Part shown: positions 37,000 through 45,160 of the stretch, piece by piece
Layout of the letters: each line of letters opens with the position of its first letter
Numbering within the stretch: the first letter of the stretch is position 1
Origin: Actinomadura sp. KC06
GTDB taxonomy: Bacteria > Actinomycetota > Actinomycetes > Streptosporangiales > Streptosporangiaceae
NCBI RefSeq assembly: GCF_004348735.1
Contig: NZ_SMKT01000054.1
Location: 1 to 49,893 of the forward strand
Direction: 5' to 3'
DNA: 49,893 bases
The notes under the pieces: generated by a model
Database searches by the model: none
Seen by the model: only the letters and a program-made list of their open reading frames with translations
Told to the model about the DNA's origin: nothing
Program-made: the position numbers and the translations under genes

Positions 37000-37028
37000 G
37001 GGGACGCACTCTGGGTGAGTGCGTCCCC
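37000..37028 (-). terminator. Terminator of the MarR-controlled MFS gene
   Basis: GGGGACGCACT (37000-37010) and AGTGCGTCCCC (37018-37028) form a perfect 11-bp stem with loop CTGGGTG, 22 bp past the MFS stop. Confidence 0.88.
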
Positions 37029-37050
37029 GCGTGGTGGGTCGTCGGTTCGG

Positions 37051-38529
37051 TCAGGCGTGCTTGGGGCGGTAGCGGCGCAGGAGCGGCACCAGGTTCAGCG
37101 CCAAGCCGACCACGGCGACGGCGCCGACCAGGTTGACGCCCGGGTTGAACTCGCCGAAGCCATCGCCACCCGCGGCCGTTCCGCCCGCGACCAGGGCGGT
37201 GACGACCGCCAAGACCAGGGCGGCGCCGACCTGTCCCGATGTCTGGACGAGACCGGACGCCAGCCCCTGCTCGGAGTCGTCGATCCCGTCCGTCGCCTGC
37301 CCCATGATCGAGCTGAACCCGAAGGCGAACCCGCCGCCCAGCAGGAGCATCGTCGGCAGGATCGTGAACAGGTAGTGCGGAGAGTTCCCGGCCGTGGCCA
37401 GGAACCATCCGTAGCCGAGGGTCAGGGACGTCATGGAGCTGATGATCAGACGGGGCGTCCCATACCGGTCGATCAGGCGGCCGACGAACGGGGAGCCGAA
37501 GGCCACGACGAGTCCGGCGGGCAGCAACGCCATGGCCATCTTCAGCGGAGACCAGCGCAGCACGTCCTGCAGGTAGAGCGTCATCATGAACTGGAAGCTC
37601 AGGTAGGACCCGAACAGGGCGACGATGCTCAGATTGGCCCGGACGATCGTTCCGATCCGCAGGATGCCCAGCCGGATCAGCGGGTGCCGCACCTTCTTCT
37701 CAGTGACGAAGAAGGCGGCCAGCAGTGCCGCAGCCAGTGTGACCGAGCCCAGCGTGACCGGGTCGAGCCAGCCCCGCTCGGGCGCGGAAACAACGGTGTA
37801 AACGGCCAGCAGCATGCCGCCGGTGAGCGTCACGGCGCCGACAATGTCGTGGCCGCCGCCCGCTGCCGGCTTGTCCCGCGGGATCAGCGCGAGGCCAGCG
37901 ATAAGGGCGAGAACGGCGAGGGGCACGGGCGTCAGGAACGTCCAACGCCATCCGAAGCTTGTCAGCAGACCACCGAGGATCAGGCCGGACGAATATCCGC
38001 TGGCGCCGAACACCGAGAAGACGGAGAGCGCCCGGTTGCGAGCGGGCCCCTCGTGGAACGTGGTGGTCAAGATGGACAGGGCGGTCGGCGCGGTGAACGC
38101 GGCGGCGAGCCCCTTGACGAAACGGGTGGCGATCAACAACGTGCCGTCGTCCACCAGCCCGCCGACCAGCGACGCGAGGGCGAAAACGGCCAGCGCGGTG
38201 AGGAAGACCTTCCGGCGTCCGAGCAGATCGGCGGTGCGTCCGCCCAGCAGGAGCAGCCCGCCGTAGCCAAGGACGTAACCGTTCACGATCCACTGCAGCG
38301 ACGTGGTCGAAAGGCCCAGCTCGGCGCCGATGGACGGCAACGCGACGCCCACCATCGAGACGTCGAGGCCGTCCAGGAACAACACAGCGCACAGGACCGC
38401 GAGGACTCCCCACAGCCGGGGAGTCCAGGTCTGTTCGGCCGGCGCGCTCTCGGCGGCCGGCGCACGGACGGAGGAGGCAGGTGAGGTGTCAGCGATAGTC
38501 ACGTCGAAGGACGGTACATGCGCATGCAT
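37051..38529 (-). CDS. MFS exporter, DHA2 (EmrB/QacA-like)
   Basis: A ~492-residue transporter with about 14 predicted helices. It begins WGVLAVLCAVLFLDGLDVSM-VGVALPSIG, with the helix-1 acidic motif common in drug:proton antiporters. Motif A is GYGGLLLLGGRTADLLGRRK, and motif C-like GASGYSSGLILGGLLTSFGW-RWTFL follows in helix 5. It should export a drug or lipophilic toxin; the substrate is unknown. The start is uncertain: ATG 38529, GTG 38544 or GTG 38502. The divergent MarR gene and a shared operator suggest substrate-responsive control. Confidence 0.94.
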   Translation of the reverse strand: MHAHVPSFDVTIADTSPASSVRAPAAESAPAEQTWTPRLWGVLAVLCAVLFLDGLDVSMVGVALPSIGAELGLSTTSLQWIVNGYVLGYGGLLLLGGRTADLLGRRKVFLTALAVFALASLVGGLVDDGTLLIATRFVKGLAAAFTAPTALSILTTTFHEGPARNRALSVFSVFGASGYSSGLILGGLLTSFGWRWTFLTPVPLAVLALIAGLALIPRDKPAAGGGHDIVGAVTLTGGMLLAVYTVVSAPERGWLDPVTLGSVTLAAALLAAFFVTEKKVRHPLIRLGILRIGTIVRANLSIVALFGSYLSFQFMMTLYLQDVLRWSPLKMAMALLPAGLVVAFGSPFVGRLIDRYGTPRLIISSMTSLTLGYGWFLATAGNSPHYLFTILPTMLLLGGGFAFGFSSIMGQATDGIDDSEQGLASGLVQTSGQVGAALVLAVVTALVAGGTAAGGDGFGEFNPGVNLVGAVAVVGLALNLVPLLRRYRPKHA

Positions 38530-38545
38530 CAAATGTCTACGCACT

Positions 38546-38561
38546 AAATTCTGTAGAATTT
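38546..38561. promoter_or_regulatory. Operator between MFS and marR-like genes
   Basis: AAATTC-TGTA-GAATTT is a perfect inverted repeat in the short divergent gap. On the plus strand TAGAAT (38554-38559) inside it is a good -10 match for the marR-like gene. Flanking direct repeats CATGCATCA(a/g)ATG lie at 38523-38535 and 38568-38580. MarR-family proteins bind such AT-rich dyads. Confidence 0.65.
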
Positions 38562-38604
38562 AATTCTCATGCATCAGATGCGTGCGCATGCTAGGATGCG
38601 CGGC

Positions 38605-38985
38605 ATGAAAGCGGAGGCTGCACTCGTCGGCCGCTGGCGCGAGCTGGCGACCTGCTACAACGCGGTGGCCTGCGCCCTCGACCGCGCCCTCCAGGACGCC
38701 CACGGCCTCAGCATGAGCGAGTACGAGACGCTCGACCGCCTCGTTGACGCCAACTGTGAGAAGCGCCGCATGCAGGAGATCGCCGCGGCCATGTACCTCA
38801 GCCAGAGCGCCCTCTCACGCACCGTCGCCCGCCTGGAGAAGCACGGATACGTGCAACGCGGTCTCTGCGAAGCCGACCGTCGCGGTGTATTCGTCGAGAT
38901 CACCGACGCGGGCCGCCGATGCCACGCCGACGCCCGCGAAACCCACCTGAGAATCCTCGCCGAGCACCTAGCACCGGCACCCTGA
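38605..38985 (+). CDS. MarR-family transcriptional regulator
   Basis: A 126-residue winged-helix regulator. It has N-terminal dimerisation helix RWRELATCYNAVACALDRAL, LSMSEYETLDRL, recognition region MQEIAAAMYLSQSALSRTVA-RLEKHGYV and wing RGLCEADRRGVFVEITDAGR. The ATG at 38605 is chosen because AGGA lies 8 nt upstream; upstream in-frame ATGs from 38569 overlap the operator repeats. It is divergent from an MFS exporter and probably represses both genes until a ligand binds. Confidence 0.93.
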   Translation: MKAEAALVGRWRELATCYNAVACALDRALQDAHGLSMSEYETLDRLVDANCEKRRMQEIAAAMYLSQSALSRTVARLEKHGYVQRGLCEADRRGVFVEITDAGRRCHADARETHLRILAEHLAPAP

Positions 38986-39588
38986 TCCGGCCCCTTACCG
39001 CTCGCGCCCTCCCCCGCTCACCCCTGCCCGACGTCCGCCACGCAGCTTGCACACGGGCACACGCCGAGACGTTTGACCACCCTGCCCCGAGCCCGTCCAG
39101 AAGCCCGGTTCGCGGCCCGGCCAGTCAGCAACCCGAGCACCGCCAGGTTCGCAGCAGCGAAGTCGGCGTTGGGAGCGCTGCACGGACCCGCGGCTGATCA
39201 GGTACGCAGCGCGGACGCCGCAGCTACGCCTGCCGCAACGCCGTCGGCGACCCTGCTCGAACTAACTATTCGAACAACCGACTGAGGCACAAAGCAGCCC
39301 AAGAGCCACGACCGTCGTCTCCCGGACGCATCGCGGGCGGCCAAGGCGGAGGGCCGGGTCACGTCCTGCGACACAGCGCCATGTGGGCGTTGTTCGACAT
39401 CGCTATCCGCCGCCCGTAGATCGCGCTGATGGACCCGGCTCAACCGACTATCGCCGCCTTCAACCCCGCCTCACGCTTCGTCATCGCTGGTTCGGTCCTG
39501 GACCAGAGGCGACAGATTTCCGGGAGACAGGTGGTCATAGCTCCGGCCGTCCGCCGGCGTCCACCATGGTTGTCGCTCAGTTAGTCGC
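38986..39588. other. Intergenic region, no recognisable gene
   Basis: About 600 bp between the marR-like gene and a quinone-reductase relic. The minus strand has a long Ala/Gly-rich open stretch interrupted by a stop near 39195 (ADGVAAGVAAASALRT then NADFAAANLAVLGLLTG), which could be another relic, but I cannot name a family. Confidence 0.4.
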
Positions 39589-39993
39589 TCACCGAAGCCC
39601 GCCATAGGGCGGGCCGACCGCGGATAGCGGGCTGGCGCCGCTGGCGATGGACAACGTGGCGGCCGTGGGCGAAGTCGACCCTGTCGGGCAACGGGCGAGC
39701 TGCTCAACGGCGACGGCAACGCGCTCGGCCCACCCGCCTTGTTCGGCCACGCCCACCGCGGGTGTGCCGGCCGCCGGTCCGGTGCGGTCCGCAGCGGGCT
39801 GTACCACTACACCGGCAACGTCCTGCCCGGGCCGCCACCTGGCCGGGCGTGCCTTCAGCGGCGCCAGTTCGGCGCGGTTGATCGAGAAGGCGCGGACTCC
39901 GACAACCGCCTGCCCGGGCCGCGGCGTCGCCCGCCCGGCCCGTGGCTCCGGCGCCTCATTGAACAGACTCTCGCTGATGTGTCCGGAGCATGT
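39589..39993 (-). pseudogene. Truncated quinone oxidoreductase (MDR superfamily)
   Basis: The minus strand reads, in one frame, PRPGQAVVGVRAFSINRAEL, ARWRPGQDVAGVVVQPAADR, EQGGWAERVAVAVEQLA and TAATLSIASGASPL before a stop. This is the N-terminal GroES-like part of zinc-independent quinone oxidoreductases (usually PGQALVRVRAFSLNRGEL, GWRPGQDVAGVV, GGWAE-VAVP and EAATLPVAG). The NADPH-binding half is missing and no proper start is found, so only ~130 of ~310 residues remain. Confidence 0.7.
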
Positions 39994-40057
39994 GAACAGC
40001 AGGCACTGGTCAACTTTCGAATCTCGCGTCTGGGATACGGGCTGAAAAGCAAGGAGG

Positions 40058-41071
40058 TCAGTTACAGGGAAGGGACCGCGGGAGCCCGAACCACGGAAGG
40101 ACGCTGTTGTCGAAACGGGTCACGGCGCTGATCCGATCGCCGGCCAAGGTGAGGACCACGAGCCCCGTCCCACGCCGGATGCCATCGCTGCCCGAGCGCA
40201 GATAAGTACCGAATGCCGGTTGGCCGTTCGCGCGCGTAGGCACCAGGTGGTACTTCCGGTTGGCGCTCATGAGCGCGGCGTAGAACCCGGAGACGGCGTC
40301 GCGGCCGAGGTACTCAAGCGGCATCGGCGGCATGGAGACGCGAGCGTCGTCGGTGAGCAGGCCGACCAGGGCGTCGACGTCGCCGGATTCGTAGGCACGG
40401 GCGAACTTCGCCACGAGTGCCTCTTCGGCTGGCGAGGCGGGCGCAGGTGGTGAATCGTCCATTCCGCTCGGCGGGATTCGCCGGTGCAGCGTGGCGCGTG
40501 CCCGTTTGAGTGCGCTGTTGACCGAATCGACGGAAGAGTCGAGCATGTCGGCGACCTCGGCCGCCGGGTAGCCGAGCACCTCGCGCAAGATCAGGACGGC
40601 ACGTTGGCGTGCCGGCAGGATCTGCAGCGCGGTGACGAACGCCAGCGAGATGGACTCTTTCTGCTCATAGCGTGCTTCCGGTCCGAGCGGCGCGGCGATC
40701 GCACCGTCGAGGAGAGCGTCAGGGTACGGCTCCAGCCACACGACTTCGCTGAGCCTGCTCGGCTCCGGCGGTTCGATCTCGGGCACATCCCACTCCTTTG
40801 CCGGGCGACGGCTGGCCGAGCGAATCGCGTTGAGGCACTGGTTCGTGGCGATCCGGTACAGCCAGGTGCGGATCGAGGCACGCCCCTCGAACCGGTCAAG
40901 TGCCCGCCACGCCGCGAGCAGCGTGTCTTGCAAAGCGTCCTCGGCGTCCTGGAACGAGCCGAGCAGCCGGTAGCAATGCATGTGCAACTCCCGGCGATGT
41001 GGCTCGGTCAGCTGCCGGAACGCCTCGCCATCGCCGGCCTGCGCCCTAGCGATCAGCTCGCTCGCTGTCAC
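40058..41071 (-). CDS. ECF sigma factor with C-terminal SnoaL-like domain (SigX5/SigG-like)
   Basis: A 337-residue sigma factor. Region 2 is FRQLTEPHRRELHMHCYRLL and DAEDALQDTLLAAWRALDRF; region 4 is LPARQRAVLILREVLGYPAA-EVADMLDSSVDSVNSALKRA. A SnoaL/NTF2-like C-terminal domain runs from about 215 (AEEALVAKFARAYESGDVDA to RFDNSVLPWFGLP). This composition marks the SigX5/SigG-type ECF family, in which the C-terminal domain is thought to regulate sigma activity in place of an anti-sigma factor. It starts at GTG 41071 and diverges from two SDR genes that are plausible targets (inference). Confidence 0.92.
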   Translation of the reverse strand: MTASELIARAQAGDGEAFRQLTEPHRRELHMHCYRLLGSFQDAEDALQDTLLAAWRALDRFEGRASIRTWLYRIATNQCLNAIRSASRRPAKEWDVPEIEPPEPSRLSEVVWLEPYPDALLDGAIAAPLGPEARYEQKESISLAFVTALQILPARQRAVLILREVLGYPAAEVADMLDSSVDSVNSALKRARATLHRRIPPSGMDDSPPAPASPAEEALVAKFARAYESGDVDALVGLLTDDARVSMPPMPLEYLGRDAVSGFYAALMSANRKYHLVPTRANGQPAFGTYLRSGSDGIRRGTGLVVLTLAGDRISAVTRFDNSVLPWFGLPRSLPCN

Positions 41072-41227
41072 GTCTCATCACCCCGCCTGGTGTCAGTTCT
41101 TGCCAGCCCTTCTCCGGTTCTGACACCGGGCCGGCCCAGAACTGGGCGCGCCACGCCCGCCCAATTCCTCCACAGCGTGGTGTCTGCACCATCGACAGCT
41201 CGATTCCACCTCATGAGGAGCACACAC

Positions 41228-41950
41228 ATGACACTCACGGGCAAGACAGTCCTGGTTACCGGAGCCAACCGCGGCATCGGAAGGGCGCTGGTCGAGGAGG
41301 CGCTGAGTAGGGGCGCCGAACGGGTCTACGCCGGCACACGACAGGCCCTGAACCCTACGGATGAGCGCGTCACGCCCCTGGTCCTGGACCTGACGGATGC
41401 CGCCCAGATCAACCTCGCCGCCGAGACCGTTGATTCGCTCGATGTCCTGATCAACAACGCGGGCGTCTACGGCTATGAAGACCTGGCCGATCGAGCCGCC
41501 CTCGAACAGCATCTCGCGGTCAACCTCTTCGGCCCCTACGCCGTCACGCAGGCCTTCCTGCCCCGGCTCATCGAGTCGCAAGGCGCGATCGTCAACGTGC
41601 TGTCATTGGCTGCGGTGGCTGCCGTGCCCATCAGTCCTGCGTACTCGATCTCCAAGGCGGCTGCCTTCTCGTTGACGCAGTCGCTGCGTGCCACTCTCGC
41701 CGGCCAGAGCGTGGACGTCCACGCCGTACTGCCCGGTCCCGTGGACACCGACATGGTGCGCGACCTCGAGATCCCGAAGGCGTCACCACAGTCGGTAGCC
41801 GCAGCCATCCTCGACGCGCTGGACAAGGGAGAGGACGAGATCTTCCCCGATCCCTTCTCACAGGCGCTTGCCGATGGCTGGAACAGCGGAGCGGTCAAGG
41901 CGCTCGAACGTCAGAACGCGGCGCTCGTCGGCGCGGCCCAGAACCAGTAG
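41228..41950 (+). CDS. SDR-family NAD(P)-dependent oxidoreductase
   Basis: A 240-residue classical short-chain dehydrogenase. The cofactor motif is TGANRGIG, followed by LDVLINNAGVYG. The catalytic Ser lies in IVNVLSLAAVA and YxxxK in PAYSISKAAAFSLTQSLRA. GPVDTDM follows. GAGGAG precedes the ATG at 41228. Substrate unknown. It is the first gene of a short SDR operon divergent from the ECF sigma gene, and is followed after 15 bp by a second SDR. Confidence 0.95.
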   Translation: MTLTGKTVLVTGANRGIGRALVEEALSRGAERVYAGTRQALNPTDERVTPLVLDLTDAAQINLAAETVDSLDVLINNAGVYGYEDLADRAALEQHLAVNLFGPYAVTQAFLPRLIESQGAIVNVLSLAAVAAVPISPAYSISKAAAFSLTQSLRATLAGQSVDVHAVLPGPVDTDMVRDLEIPKASPQSVAAAILDALDKGEDEIFPDPFSQALADGWNSGAVKALERQNAALVGAAQNQ

Positions 41951-41965
41951 CGGAAGAGCATACCA

Positions 41966-42766
41966 ATGACTACGAGTCTGCTCCAGGACAAGACGGCCGT
42001 GATCTACGGAGCCGGCGGCGCCATCGGTCACGCCGTCGCCAGAACATTCGCACGCGAAGGGGCACGCCTCTTTCTCACAGGGCGCACCCTGTCGAAGGCG
42101 AAGGTACTGGCCAAGGAGATCGTCGCCGACAGCGGCGTGGCCGAGGCCGCGCAGGTCAACGCGCTCGACGAGAACGCCGTGACCGAGCACCTCGACACGG
42201 TAATCGAGAAGGCGGGGGGCATCGACATCTCGTTCAATGCCGTCGGGCTCCGCAACACCACGCTGCAGGGCGTTCCGCTCGTCGATCTCGACGTCGAGGA
42301 GTTCATGCGACCGGTCAACGAGCACGTGCGCGCCAACTTCTTGACCGCACGCCTTGCCGGCCGGCACATGGTCGCCAACGGCGCGGGCGTGATCATGACC
42401 GTGACCTCGCTTCCCTCCCGGATCGCCAATCCCCTCATGGGTGGCGTGGCCTTGGCCATGGCAGCCGAGGAAGCCCTGATCAGGGACCTTTCCGTCGAAC
42501 TCGCGCCGTACGGGGTACGCGTGGCCGGCGTCCGGACCCAGGCCATGCCCGACAGCGGCACGATCGAAGAGGTCTTCGGCATCCACGCCAAGGCCCACGG
42601 GATCACTCGCGAACAGTTCCAGGCCATGGTCGCCGAGCGGACACACCGCAAACGCCTGCCGAGCCTTCAGGAAATGGCCGAGGTCGTCACGTTCATCGCC
42701 TCGGACCGGGCCGCTGGTATCGCCGGAACCATGGCCAACATGAGCCTCGGAGCCATCCCCGACTAG
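41966..42766 (+). CDS. SDR-family protein lacking the catalytic Tyr-Lys pair
   Basis: A 266-residue protein with the SDR cofactor motif YGAGGAIGHAVARTF, an expected acidic/Asn region (GGIDISFNAVG replacing NNAG) and C-terminal IAGTMANMSLGAIPD. In the region where YxxxK should follow the catalytic Ser (TSLPSRIANPLMGGVALAMA-AEEAL), the Tyr and Lys positions appear to be Ala and Glu. It may therefore be a non-reducing SDR or use another chemistry. GGAAGAG precedes the ATG. Probably co-transcribed with the first SDR. Confidence 0.88.
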   Translation: MTTSLLQDKTAVIYGAGGAIGHAVARTFAREGARLFLTGRTLSKAKVLAKEIVADSGVAEAAQVNALDENAVTEHLDTVIEKAGGIDISFNAVGLRNTTLQGVPLVDLDVEEFMRPVNEHVRANFLTARLAGRHMVANGAGVIMTVTSLPSRIANPLMGGVALAMAAEEALIRDLSVELAPYGVRVAGVRTQAMPDSGTIEEVFGIHAKAHGITREQFQAMVAERTHRKRLPSLQEMAEVVTFIASDRAAGIAGTMANMSLGAIPD

Positions 42767-42781
42767 GACGCCGGGAGGAGC

Positions 42782-42940
42782 ATGATCATGAACAAATTAC
42801 AGGCAGGACCACGGTCGTTGTCGGCGCCCGCCGCGGCTTGGGCCGCGGCATCGCCGGCGCGTTCGCCGAGGCGGACGCATCGGTGATCGCCGTCGCTCGC
42901 ACCGGTGGCCAACCAGGGGTCATGCGAAGGAGTCGATGAG
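42782..42940 (+). pseudogene. N-terminal remnant of a third SDR gene
   Basis: After GGGAGG and the start MIMNKLQ, a shift of one frame gives TTVVVGARRGLGRGIAGAFA-EADASVIAVARTG, the Rossmann start of an SDR (usual GASRGLGRGIA). The reading ends about 45 codons in, at a stop near 42938. The gene was truncated, and the join lies beside the integrase remnant and tRNA. Confidence 0.7.
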
Positions 42941-43187
42941 TTTGGCGATGGCCTCGATGAGCTTCGTCCAGTCGTCCACTGCGTAGGTTGTTCCGCCCGT
43001 GAGGGCTGGTGCTGAGCGCCTGGAGTGCTCAGGTGCTGAGGCCGTTGGCTGCGGCGCGGGTCGAACTGGTTCACACGAAAGACCGGCGCTGTGGCCGGAC
43101 ATACCTCTCCATAATCAAGTACGGGTTATCCGCAACTCGCAGGTCAAGTCAGGTCAACGGCGCAGCCGCCAGCGAGACCGAGGCGCG
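42941..43187. other. Junction sequence, no clear gene
   Basis: This stretch is less GC-rich than its surroundings. A minus-strand frame ends in DDWTKLIEAIAKLIDSFA at 42920, an amphipathic-looking tail that could belong to a short element-borne protein, but I do not recognise it. Confidence 0.35.
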
Positions 43188-43390
43188 GGCAGGCCTGGAA
43201 GCCGCGGGAGATGCGGCACAGCTTCGTCTCGGTGCTGTCAGGCGCGGGTGTGCCCATCGAGGAGATCTCGCGGCTGGCCGGGCACGAGAGCACCGAGGTG
43301 ACCGAGACGGCGTACTGGCACCGGCCCGCCCTGCTGGGCGGAGCGGAGGCGATGGACGAGGTGTTCCCGGAAGAAGACCGCGAGCCTTAG
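43188..43390 (+). pseudogene. C-terminal remnant of a tyrosine recombinase (integrase)
   Basis: The frame ending at 43390 reads WKPREMRHSFVSVLSGAGVP, IEEISRLAGHESTEVTETAY and WHRPALLGGAEAMDEVFPEE. It keeps the box II Arg-His (MRHSF), the following His (LAGHES) and the nucleophilic Tyr (TETAYWH) of phage- and ICE-type integrases. The N-terminal ~300 residues are absent. It lies 58 bp from the 3' end of tRNA-Thr, the typical position of an integrase next to its attachment site. Confidence 0.8.
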
Positions 43391-43407
43391 TCACTCACTT
43401 GTTAGCG

Positions 43408-43438
43408 AGGGCCCGTTCCGAAGATCGGAACGGGCCCT
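43408..43438 (-). terminator. Hairpin downstream of tRNA-Thr
   Basis: AGGGCCCGTTCCG (43408-43420) and CGGAACGGGCCCT (43426-43438) make a perfect 13-bp stem with loop AAGAT, ten bases past the tRNA 3' end. It likely terminates the tRNA transcript. Confidence 0.8.
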
Positions 43439-43447
43439 TGAGCTGGG

Positions 43448-43520
43448 AGCCGCCTATCGGAATCGAACCGATGACCTATTCATTACGAGTGAATCGCTCT
43501 GCCGACTGAGCTAAGGCGGC
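43448..43520 (-). tRNA. tRNA-Thr (anticodon CGT)
   Basis: The reverse complement folds as a tRNA. The acceptor stem is GCCGCCT with AGGCGGC, then a D-arm (TTAGCTCAGTCGGCAGAGC), an anticodon stem ATTCA/TGAAT enclosing the loop CTCGTAA, and a T-arm with GGTTCGATTCC. The anticodon CGT reads ACG threonine codons. CCA is not encoded. Its 3' end faces the integrase remnant. Confidence 0.95.
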
Positions 43521-43584
43521 GCGCCGTGCGGGACACGGCGGTTGAAGTCTACCGGGTCTGCGGGGGTGAGCGTGCACTGGTTAT

Positions 43585-45093
43585 TCAGCGGCAGGTGGTG
43601 CCGTCCTTGGGCGGCTCGCCGGTGAGGAGGTACTTGTCGGCGGCGTCGGTGATGCAGTCGTCGCCCTGCAGGTAGGCGGTGTGGCCGTCGCCGTCGAAGG
43701 TGAGGAGGACGCCGCTGGAGAGCTGGTCGGCGAGGCTCTGGGACCACTTGTACGGTGTCGCGGGGTCGCGGATGGTTCCGATGACGACGATCGGCGCGGT
43801 GCCCTTGGCGGTGATGGGTTTCGGCTGTTGTTCGTTCTGGACGGGCCAGTAGACGCAAGGGAGGCCGCCCCAGACGACGAAGGCGCCGAAGCGGGGGGCG
43901 GTCTTCTGGGCTTCGGTCACCGACTTGCCGTAGGTCTTGACGTCTGGGGGGTTGGGCTTGTCGACGCAGTTGATGGCCATGTTCGCGTCGGTCTGGGTGC
44001 TGTAGGTGCCGTCTGGCTTGCGTTCGACCATCTCGTCCGCGAGCGTCAGGAGCATTGTGCCGTCCGCGTTCTGGATGGCCTGGGTGAGGGCTTGGCGGAG
44101 GAGGGGCCAGTACTCCTTGACGTAGAGGGCTCTGAGTATGCCCATGGTGGCCAGGGATTCGGTGACCTTGCGGGAGTCTCGGGTGTTCTTGAGCGGTGTC
44201 TTGTCCGTCTTGGCTAGGAAGGACGAAACGGTGGCGACAACCGCGTCGACGGAGTTGCCGAAGCGGCAGGAGCCTGCTTTGACACAGTCGCCGGCGAAGG
44301 CGCGCAGGGCCGTCTCGAAGCCTTTGGCCTGTTCGATCAGCATGTCGGTCGAGGACTGCTTGGGGTCGACGGCACCGTCCAGGACGAGGGCGCGGACGTT
44401 CTTGGGGAACTGTTCGGCATAGACGGCGCCCAGGTAAGTGCCGTAGGAGGCGCCGAAGTAGGTGAGCTTCTGGTCGCCCAGGGCAGCGCGTAGGACGTCC
44501 ATGTCGCGGGCGGCGTTGACGGTGCCCACGTGTGGGAGTTGAGTTGTCGCCTTGGTCTTGCAGTTCTGGGCGAACTGCTTACCTTTGGCGACGAGCGCGT
44601 CCGTCTCTTTCTGGTCGTCCGGGGATGAGTCGGTGGCGAAGAAGTCGTCGAGCTGCGCGCCGGTGTTGCAGCGGACAGGGGCGCTCTTGGCGACGCCCCG
44701 TGGGTCGAAGCCGACGATGTCGAACTTGCTGCGCACGTCGTTTCCGAACGTCCGAGCTGCCTGGCGGACGAAGTCCGTACCGGAACCGCCGGGACCGCCG
44801 GGATTGGTGAGCAAGGAGCCCACGCGGTCGGACTCGTCCTCGGCGGGGAGCCTGATGACGGCGATGTCGACCTTTCCGCCAGACGGTTTGGTGTAGTCGA
44901 GCGGTACCTGGACGGTCGCGCATTGGAATCCGTCCCCGCAGTCCTTCCAGGACGGTTTCTGCTTGTAGAACGAGCCCAGGCCGGCCGGGACGCTCGCTGA
45001 CGCGGTCGCGCTCTCGCCACCGTCGTCGCTGCATCCGGTGACCGCCGCCATCGTCAGCACGGCGACCACGCTGATGAACTTCGATGCCCGCAC
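43585..45093 (-). CDS. TAP-type alpha/beta hydrolase lipoprotein (tripeptidyl aminopeptidase-like)
   Basis: A 502-residue exported hydrolase. The signal sequence ends in the lipobox AVTGC, so it should be anchored by a lipidated Cys. The alpha/beta fold carries NPGGPGGSG (oxyanion region), DPRGVAKSAPVRC, nucleophile GASYGTYLG, Asp in VIGTIRDPATPYKWS and His in DGDGHTAY within the TAP-like C-terminal domain. Relatives release N-terminal tripeptides or act on esters. I use the GTG at 45093 (VRASKF) rather than 45120, since it gives a compact signal peptide. Confidence 0.92.
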   Translation of the reverse strand: MRASKFISVVAVLTMAAVTGCSDDGGESATASASVPAGLGSFYKQKPSWKDCGDGFQCATVQVPLDYTKPSGGKVDIAVIRLPAEDESDRVGSLLTNPGGPGGSGTDFVRQAARTFGNDVRSKFDIVGFDPRGVAKSAPVRCNTGAQLDDFFATDSSPDDQKETDALVAKGKQFAQNCKTKATTQLPHVGTVNAARDMDVLRAALGDQKLTYFGASYGTYLGAVYAEQFPKNVRALVLDGAVDPKQSSTDMLIEQAKGFETALRAFAGDCVKAGSCRFGNSVDAVVATVSSFLAKTDKTPLKNTRDSRKVTESLATMGILRALYVKEYWPLLRQALTQAIQNADGTMLLTLADEMVERKPDGTYSTQTDANMAINCVDKPNPPDVKTYGKSVTEAQKTAPRFGAFVVWGGLPCVYWPVQNEQQPKPITAKGTAPIVVIGTIRDPATPYKWSQSLADQLSSGVLLTFDGDGHTAYLQGDDCITDAADKYLLTGEPPKDGTTCR

Positions 45094-45160
45094 TGGGACC
45101 CCGTCTCGTCGTAACGCCACGTACGCCGTCGCCTACGCTACGTCGACACGGCGTCCGGGG

